From Streptomyces sp. NBC_00234 (GTDB lineage Bacteria; Actinomycetota; Actinomycetes; Streptomycetales; Streptomycetaceae): a DNA stretch of 64,000 nt. A program made the translations under genes and the position numbers. Shown here in pieces: positions 63,340 to 64,000 of the stretch (its first letter is position 1; every line of letters starts with the position of its first letter). The DNA lies in contig NZ_CP108101.1 in assembly GCF_036195325.1 (NCBI RefSeq), positions 3,410,001 to 3,474,000 of the forward strand, in the 5' to 3' direction. The notes beneath the pieces were generated by a model. That model was not told the origin of the DNA. It was given only the letters and a program-made list of their open reading frames with translations, and made no database searches.

Positions 63340-64000
63340 CTAGACCCAGCCGTCGATCGTCCACTCCATGGCGTCCGCGTACAGCCGGGCGCCCCCGATC
63401 TTCGGGTGGAAGGACTGCGCCGAGAGGCCGTAGGAACTCAGGATCGGCCAGTCCTTGATCGTGTTGTCGCTGTCGGTCAAGGTCTTGACCATGCCGTGAA
63501 TGCTCTCCGGGTTACCACAGACGCCCTTGCCGTCGAAGTTCGTCGTGGGGTCGGAGAACCGCGCGTCGATGCCCCTGCTCCGGGCCTGCAGCGCGGCGTC
63601 CTTCATCTCGCTGGTGAGGTGCGCGGCGATGAAGTTCAGCCAGTCGTTGGACTCCTTGGAGAGTCCGAGCGGACCGAGCCGCAGACAGCCCGCGTCGCCC
63701 GAGATCAGCTTCGGGTAACCCATCAGCATGATCTTGGCGTTGGGCGCCTCGCCGTGAATCCGGTCGATCGCGGCGCCGATGTCCGTCTTCACCACCTGGG
63801 TGATCAGCAGAGGCAGCGCCTCCTGCATCTCGCGTCCCTGGTACGGGCCGTCCCGGTTGGTCTCGATCGTGCCGTCGCCGTCGACGTCACGGTCGATCTT
63901 CGGCTCGTGCGACTCGAACGCCTTCGTCTCGCAGCTGCCCGATCCGAACGAGATCAGGCACTTCTGGATGACGTCGGCGAAGCGGGAGTCGTTGCCGCCG
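63340..64000 (-). CDS. SGNH/GDSL hydrolase, C-terminal part
   Basis: Partial: 219 codons are visible and the frame is open to the window edge; the N-terminus with the nucleophile Ser (GDS block) lies outside. GGNDSRFADVI at the edge is block III (G-x-N-D). SAQSFHPKIGGARLYADAM near the C-terminus is block V with the catalytic His. Several Cys (QKCL, GSCETKAF, GDAGCLRL, GKGVCGNPE) suggest disulfides in an exported esterase or lipase. Starts internal to this frame, such as ATG 63828, would remove block III and should not be used. Confidence 0.85.
   Translation of the reverse strand, partial: GGNDSRFADVIQKCLISFGSGSCETKAFESHEPKIDRDVDGDGTIETNRDGPYQGREMQEALPLLITQVVKTDIGAAIDRIHGEAPNAKIMLMGYPKLISGDAGCLRLGPLGLSKESNDWLNFIAAHLTSEMKDAALQARSRGIDARFSDPTTNFDGKGVCGNPESIHGMVKTLTDSDNTIKDWPILSSYGLSAQSFHPKIGGARLYADAMEWTIDGWV

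Noticed and set aside
63340..63828. Complete SGNH hydrolase gene starting at ATG 63828
   Set aside because: The frame continues upstream to the window edge and contains the GGNDSRF block there, so the gene is partial and the internal ATG is not its start.

Overview
This window is chromosomal DNA of a high-GC actinomycete, almost certainly a Streptomyces. The evidence is the base composition, GTG/TTG starts, 4-bp start/stop overlaps, hrdD, and the sepX-glp-galU gene order. All names rest on motifs, lengths, gene order and recall of families; no database search was run. The gene content, a complete clavulanic-acid-type cluster with no cephamycin genes in view, recalls the cluster reported in Streptomyces flavogriseus/pratensis. 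The species call is an inference.

Layout. 1-6.2 kb: part of a tRNA-Ala(CGC), then a leftward block galU, glp (gephyrin/MoeA-like), moaC, mog, a GNAT gene and sepX/glpR. This is cell-division and molybdopterin-type genetics; a folate salvage gene faces the other way. 6.2-15.4 kb: a penicillin-acylase-family enzyme, a K+/H+ antiporter-like protein, an MFS exporter, an FmdB zinc ribbon gene under a CIRCE-like operator, an MTA phosphorylase, a CpaB-type protein and MscL. 15.4-21 kb: a leftward redox module with a membrane b-type cytochrome-like protein, a molybdopterin oxidoreductase, a four-cluster ferredoxin and a Rieske protein. 21-31.9 kb: DUF6227, regulator/exporter pairs (WYL/MFS, TetR/MFS), hrdD with a sigma-R promoter, a GNAT gene, a MarR/extradiol dioxygenase pair and a secreted M6 protease. 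32-36.2 kb: an acyl-CoA synthetase and an XRE / ImmA-like protease / multi-TM protein module.

36.4-60.4 kb is the clavulanic acid cluster: ccaR-like SARP, oat2, an exported MBL-fold protein, a PBP, gcaS-orf16-oppA2-orf14, orf13/orf12/fd/cyp (leftward), cad, oppA1, claR (leftward), then ceaS2-bls2-pah2-cas2. CeaS, Bls, Pah and Cas make clavaminic acid from glyceraldehyde-3-phosphate and arginine. GcaS, Orf12-16, OppA1/2 and Cyp/Fd belong to the poorly understood late steps that invert stereochemistry to clavaldehyde. Cad reduces clavaldehyde to clavulanic acid. CcaR and ClaR are the regulators, and the PBP is a candidate self-protection protein. The blocks match those of S. clavuligerus but are assembled differently: oat2 lies about 18 kb from ceaS2 and next to ccaR, and claR lies between oppA1 and ceaS2. 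Three cluster promoters (gcaS, oppA1, cyp) share a direct repeat of a TATGCGC-type element with exactly 20-bp period.

60.4-64 kb: two tandem secreted RCC1-type beta-propellers, a lipoprotein, and an SGNH hydrolase that runs off the right edge.
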